Shown here: piece by piece, positions 62,634 through 64,000 of the stretch
Position numbering within the stretch: the stretch's first letter is position 1
How the letters are laid out: each line of letters starts with the position of its first letter
Assembly: GCA_051004815.1 (NCBI GenBank)
Contig: JBPCJY010000085.1
Span: 23,153-87,152 of the forward strand
DNA length: 64,000 nucleotides
Direction: 5' to 3'
Origin: JBBQXY01 sp051004815
GTDB lineage: Bacteria; Chloroflexota; Ktedonobacteria; Ktedonobacterales; Ktedonobacteraceae
Translations under genes and position numbers: made by a program
The notes under the pieces: model-generated
What the model saw: the letters and a program-made list of their open reading frames with translations, nothing else
Told to the model about the DNA's origin: nothing
Databases searched by the model: none

Positions 62634-63736
62634 TGCCGCGCTACTTTGGCCGTTTGCCAGCACATATGCCGTTGGAGCCGCCGACGGTCTGTGTCGTTGC
62701 GGGAGATGACGCCGCCCCGGAAGTGGTGCAACCCACGGTGGAGGTCTTGCGCTTGTTAGTACCGGAGTTGCGCTTCGTGGAGGTACTGAGTGGACGCGAG
62801 GCAGTAGCACAGTGTGGTGACGCGTTTCCCGACGTGACGCGGACTGCTATCGATGGCGCGGACTGTACGCTCTTTGGCGCGAGTGGAGGGCCAAGCAGAC
62901 CTGTCTTGTGGTATCTGCGCTGGGGCAAAGAGACATTTGTAAATGTGCGGCCTGTGCGCTGGTATCCGGGGTACAATAGTCCAATGCTGCATCCTGAGCG
63001 TATCGACTATGTGATAGTACGTGAGAATCTGGAAGGGATGTATCCACCACGCGAAGGTGATATCGCGGAACTCAGCGCGTTGTCCAGCAGTGGTTCGTGG
63101 TGGCAAGCGGCCCCGGTAGGAAAAGCGGGAGCTTATGCTGTGCGTGTCTATACCGACGAGCAGATGTATCGGGTGGCGAAGGCGGCGTGTGAGTTAGCAC
63201 TCAGCCGCCAACGTGCCGGGTATCCTGGGCGGGTGACGCTCGGTGCGAAGTACTCGATTTTGCCGCGTACCGATGGACGCTTGCGCACGATTGTAGCGGA
63301 AACTGTACGTTCGTATGCTACTTTAGAGTACCAGGAGTTTCTGATCGATGACCTGGCGCGAAGGATGGTGGCGGCACCGGAGACGTTGGATGTGGTATTA
63401 CTCTCCAATGAACATGGCGATATACTCGCTGATGTGGCCAGTGGCAGCATTGGCGGGCTGGGTCTTGCGCCCAGTGCCTGTTATGGGGAAGACTATGCTT
63501 ACTTTGAGCCAGTGCATGGTTCGGCACCGGATTTGGCTGGTAAAGGGTGGATCAATCCCACGGCTATGCTACTTTCCGGGGCTATGCTGCTGAGCTATTT
63601 CGGTTATGCTGAACAGGCACGGCGGCTGGAGTGTGCGCTTGAGCGGAGCTATCGCACGGGGGTGAGTTTGACACGCGATCAAGGGGGGAGTGCGAGCACA
63701 AGGGAATTTATGGCTTCTGTGCTAGAATCTCTGTAG
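62630..63736 (+). CDS. Homoisocitrate dehydrogenase
   Basis: 368 residues of the isocitrate/isopropylmalate dehydrogenase family. N-terminal CVVAGDDAAPEVVQPTVEVL, substrate site YVIVRENLEGMYPPREGDI, LLSNEHGDILADVASGSIGG with metal aspartates, and FEPVHGSAPDLAGKGWINPT at the NAD site. Oxidises and decarboxylates homoisocitrate to 2-oxoadipate. Called homoisocitrate rather than isopropylmalate dehydrogenase because of its place in the operon; it could act on both. Confidence 0.88.
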   Translation: MMPRYFGRLPAHMPLEPPTVCVVAGDDAAPEVVQPTVEVLRLLVPELRFVEVLSGREAVAQCGDAFPDVTRTAIDGADCTLFGASGGPSRPVLWYLRWGKETFVNVRPVRWYPGYNSPMLHPERIDYVIVRENLEGMYPPREGDIAELSALSSSGSWWQAAPVGKAGAYAVRVYTDEQMYRVAKAACELALSRQRAGYPGRVTLGAKYSILPRTDGRLRTIVAETVRSYATLEYQEFLIDDLARRMVAAPETLDVVLLSNEHGDILADVASGSIGGLGLAPSACYGEDYAYFEPVHGSAPDLAGKGWINPTAMLLSGAMLLSYFGYAEQARRLECALERSYRTGVSLTRDQGGSASTREFMASVLESL

Positions 63737-63891
63737 GGACATCGGATGCGTTTCATTTTTTTACGAAAAGGAGAGAGCGTCCTGGTCTGCGTAGGGACAA
63801 GGGGAGGAGGAGACGGTCGATGGGGGCCTTGTGCTCAATACCTTTCAAAGAAGACAGGTTGCCAGTCAACCGAAGCGATTTCAGGAGGGTC

Positions 63892-64000
63892 ATCCTTCGC
63901 TCTCGCTCAGGATGACACAGCGAGAGAGATCCTTCGCTCTCGCTCAGGATGACACAGCGAGAGAGATCCTTCGCTCTCGCTCAGGATGACACAGCGAGAG
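63892..64000. repeat. 37-bp tandem repeat array, cut by the window end
   Basis: Units 63892-63928, 63929-63965 and 63966-64000 (35 bases, window end) are identical as far as seen. Each has ATCCTTCGCTCTCGCTCAGG then ATGACACAGC-GAGAGAG. It is a variant of repeat A (TTCGCTCTCGCTCAGGATGA), here in direct tandem with no spacers. Confidence 0.9.

Noticed and set aside
63892..64000. CRISPR array
   Set aside because: Units are directly adjacent with no variable spacers, and no cas gene is near.

Overview
The window looks like part of a chromosome of a filamentous, spore-forming Chloroflexota of the Ktedonobacteria type. This is inferred from gene content (Ser/Thr kinase fused to WD40 repeats, many one-gene regulators with ABC or MFS exporters, LysW-type lysine synthesis, T-box leaders, many short palindromic repeats). 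No rRNA or marker gene confirms it. GC is moderate and most genes have clear AGGAGG-like ribosome sites.

Region by region: 1-5106 is the 3' part of a complex I operon (nuoJ-K-L-M-N) with three oddities: a metal-binding tail on NuoJ, a 24-residue duplication in NuoL and a NuoN lacking its middle. 5129-9246 holds an MFS exporter with a PIG-L deacetylase, an ArsR repressor with a visible promoter/operator next to a fragment of a metal-efflux ATPase, and a divergent methyltransferase/TetR pair with matching palindromic operators. 9247-15074 has a secreted phosphoesterase, a quinone reductase-like enzyme and a kinase-WD40 protein. 15163-16126 is a decayed IscB (OMEGA) element: a structured RNA followed by a PLMP-HNH reading frame and, out of frame, the RuvC-III end. 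16280-27784 holds a secreted glycosidase-like protein, a hydroxyacid dehydrogenase, an MFS protein, CvpA, HflX, a soluble chemoreceptor-like protein, a double GNAT and an overlapping, AT-richer restriction-modification pair. 27835-36791 is mostly housekeeping and small-molecule enzymes plus a large hybrid sensor kinase and a broken flavoprotein. 37126-43439 has two convergent TetR-ATPase-ABC permease operons. 43474-53265 has a phosphoesterase, a Tat ferritin-like protein, a heterodimeric ABC exporter, a WYL regulator, an MFS exporter and an unknown hydrophilic protein.

53615-63736 is the most coherent unit: a consensus promoter, two tandem lysine-type T-box riboswitches (specifier AAA, each with its own terminator), and a nearly complete alpha-aminoadipate lysine pathway: lysW, lysX, lysY, lysZ, a fused lysJ-lysK, homocitrate synthase, homoaconitase large and small subunits, and homoisocitrate dehydrogenase. 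Only the 2-aminoadipate aminotransferase (LysN) is not seen. Short palindromic repeats sit at several gene junctions of this operon, supply stop or start codons, and form the linker that fuses LysJ to LysK.

Short mobile repeats recur throughout. One 157-bp MITE-like element (41477-41633) can be shown to be an insertion because it splits a repeat that is intact elsewhere in the window and is flanked by a 10-bp target duplication.
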